Position numbers and translations under genes: made by a program. A stretch of 64,000 nt of DNA from Klebsiella pneumoniae (lineage in GTDB: Bacteria; Pseudomonadota; Gammaproteobacteria; Enterobacterales; Enterobacteriaceae). Of the stretch, positions 63,501 to 64,000 are shown in pieces. Position 1 is the first letter of the stretch. The number at the start of each line of letters is the position of its first letter. The stretch spans positions 1 through 64,000 of the forward strand of contig NZ_KN046819.1 in the NCBI RefSeq assembly GCF_000742135.1. The letters run 5' to 3'. Under the pieces are notes generated by a model. The model ran no database searches. It was not told where the DNA came from and saw only the letters and a list, made by a program, of their open reading frames with translations.

Positions 63501-64000
63501 ACTGGAAACGTCCGACCGTTTCACGGTGGTACAGGGTTATGCCGGTGTGGGTAAGACCACACAGTTCCGGGCGGTGATGTCAGCCGTGAACATGCTGCCG
63601 GCGAGTGAGCGTCCCCGAGTTGTGGGGCTGGGGCCCACGCACCGTGCGGTCGGTGAGATGCGCAGCGCCGGCGTGGATGCACAGACGCTGGCGTCCTTTC
63701 TGCATGACACGCAGCTGCAGCAGCGCAGCGGAGAAACGCCGGATTTCAGCAACACGCTGTTCCTGCTCGATGAGAGCTCAATGGTGGGCAATACCGACAT
63801 GGCACGTGCATACGCCCTGATTGCGGCCGGTGGCGGTCGTGCCGTGGCCAGCGGTGACACGGACCAGCTGCAGGCCATCGCGCCCGGTCAGCCTTTCCGG
63901 CTCCAGCAGACGCGCAGTGCTGCCGATGTGGTCATCATGAAAGAGATTGTGCGTCAGACGCCGGAACTGCGGGAGGCGGTATACAGCCTGATTAACCGGG
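60562..64000 (+). CDS. traI: Relaxase-helicase TraI, 3' end outside window
   Basis: 1,146 codons are present of about 1,750. The ATG overlaps the traD stop. Relaxase domain: catalytic tyrosines 16, 17, 23 and 24 in NYYTDKDNYY, metal-binding His146 (LFNHDTS) and His157/His159 (QLHTHVV). A degenerate first helicase domain follows (SLAIVSGQGGAAGQRERVAE), then the active helicase with Walker A GYAGVGKTTQ near residue 992 and LLDESSMVG near 1070. It nicks oriT, stays on the 5' end and unwinds the plasmid. Confidence 0.95.
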   Translation, partial: MLSFSVVKSAGSAGNYYTDKDNYYVLGSMGERWAGQGAEQLGLQGSVDKDVFTRLLEGRLPDGADLSRMQDGSNKHRPGYDLTFSAPKSVSMMAMLGGDKRLIDAHNQAVDFAVRQVEALASTRVMTDGQSETVLTGNLVMALFNHDTSRDQDPQLHTHVVVANVTQHNGEWKTLSSDKVGKTGFSENVLANRIAFGKIYQSELRQRVEALGYETEVVGKHGMWEMPGVPVEAFSSRSQAIREAVGEGASLKSRDVAALDTRKSKQHVDPEIRMAEWMQTLKETGFDIRAYRDAADQRAEIRTQAPGPASQDGPDVQQAVTQAIAGLSERKVQFTYTDVLARTVGILPPENGVIERARAGIDEAISREQLIPLDREKGLFTSGIHVLDELSVRALSRDIMKQNRVTVHPEKSVPRTAGYSDAVSVLAQDRPSLAIVSGQGGAAGQRERVAELAMMAREQGREVQIIAADRRSQMNLKQDERLSGELITGRRQLQEGMVFTPGSTVIVDQGEKLSLKETLTLLDGAARHNVQVLITDSGQRTGTGSALMAMKDAGVNTYRWQGGEQRPATIISEPDRNVRYDRLAGDFAASVKAGEESVAQVSGVREQPILTQAIRSELKTQGVLGHPEVTMTALSPVWLDSRSRYLRDMYRPGMVMEQWNPETRSHDRYVIDRVTAQSHSLTLRDAQGETQVVRISSLDSSWSLFRPEKMPVADGERLRVTGKIPGLRVSGGDRLQVTSVSEDAMTVVVPGRAEPATLPVADSPFTALKLENGWVETPGHSVSDSAKVFASVTQMAMDNATLNGLARSGRDVRLYSSLDETRTAEKLARHPSFTVVSEQIKARAGETSLETAISLQKAGLHTPAQQAIHLALPVLESKNLAFSMVDLLTEAKSFAAEGTGFTELGGEINAQIKRGDLLYVDVAKGYGTGLLVSRASYEAEKSILRHILEGKEAVTPLMERVPGELMETLTSGQRAATRMILETSDRFTVVQGYAGVGKTTQFRAVMSAVNMLPASERPRVVGLGPTHRAVGEMRSAGVDAQTLASFLHDTQLQQRSGETPDFSNTLFLLDESSMVGNTDMARAYALIAAGGGRAVASGDTDQLQAIAPGQPFRLQQTRSAADVVIMKEIVRQTPELREAVYSLINR

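Overview
This window is a stretch of an F-like conjugative plasmid from a member of the Enterobacterales. The right half (about 31.6 kb to the end) is a nearly complete F/R100-type transfer region with oriT, traM-finP-traJ-traY and the long tra operon from traA to traI; traI runs off the right edge. The left half is accessory DNA: insertion-sequence remnants, two recombinase/Rpn-nuclease pairs, a GC-rich iron-uptake island resembling Serratia-type chromosomal DNA, a VapBC (VagCD-like) toxin-antitoxin pair, and an AT-rich natural-product-like cluster. The host genus cannot be fixed from the sequence; Serratia, Klebsiella or Enterobacter would all fit.

Layout. 0-1.4 kb: an IS911-like element interrupted by an IS2 remnant, ending at a perfect 30-bp inverted repeat. 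1.6-3.9 kb: DUF2913 gene, Rpn-type nuclease and serine recombinase, all leftward. 4.0-6.3 kb: IS1 scrap, a 305-bp internally deleted IS256-family element, a P1/P4-type immunity RNA region (C4-like), a decayed IS3-family transposase, and the broken end of a LacI-type regulator. 6.4-14.4 kb: iron island (AraC regulator, two ABC half-transporter genes of which the first has an internal in-frame deletion, TonB receptor, small membrane protein, PepSY membrane protein, RhtX/FptX-like permease), with two Fur-box-like sites and no siderophore synthesis genes. 14.6-15.7 kb: VapBC with an operator-rich promoter. 15.7-21.4 kb: IS1 scraps, then a HemN-like radical SAM gene (5' end lost), a cytochrome P450 gene split by an intact ISL3-family element with an 8-bp target duplication, and an MFS exporter. 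21.5-23.6 kb: IS21-like end repeats and a second Rpn/recombinase pair with its res-like site. 23.7-24.7 kb: partition locus flanked by 8-bp tandem repeats; its ParA has lost the N-terminus and part of the Walker A motif.

24.9-32.1 kb is the leading region, which enters the recipient first. All its genes except a 102-aa unknown gene and gene X point toward oriT, so the entering strand is their template. It carries a DNA adenine methylase, a KlcA/ArdB anti-restriction protein, two DUF1380 proteins, a DUF932 protein and unknowns. Three long imperfect inverted repeats lie upstream of gene groups here and are candidates for single-stranded-DNA promoters of the Frpo type.

32.1-64 kb: oriT, regulators, pilin and pilus assembly genes (traA-L-E-K-B-P-trbD-traV-R-C-trbI-traW-U-trbC-N-trbE-F-trbA-Q-trbB-J-F-H-G), exclusion genes (a traS-position gene and traT), coupling protein TraD and relaxase TraI. 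Departures from the F order are three unknown membrane-protein genes between traU and trbC (one with a C8 tract that splits its reading frame), an unknown lipoprotein gene and structured leader between traT and traD, and no visible trbG. No tRNA, rRNA or CRISPR array was seen.
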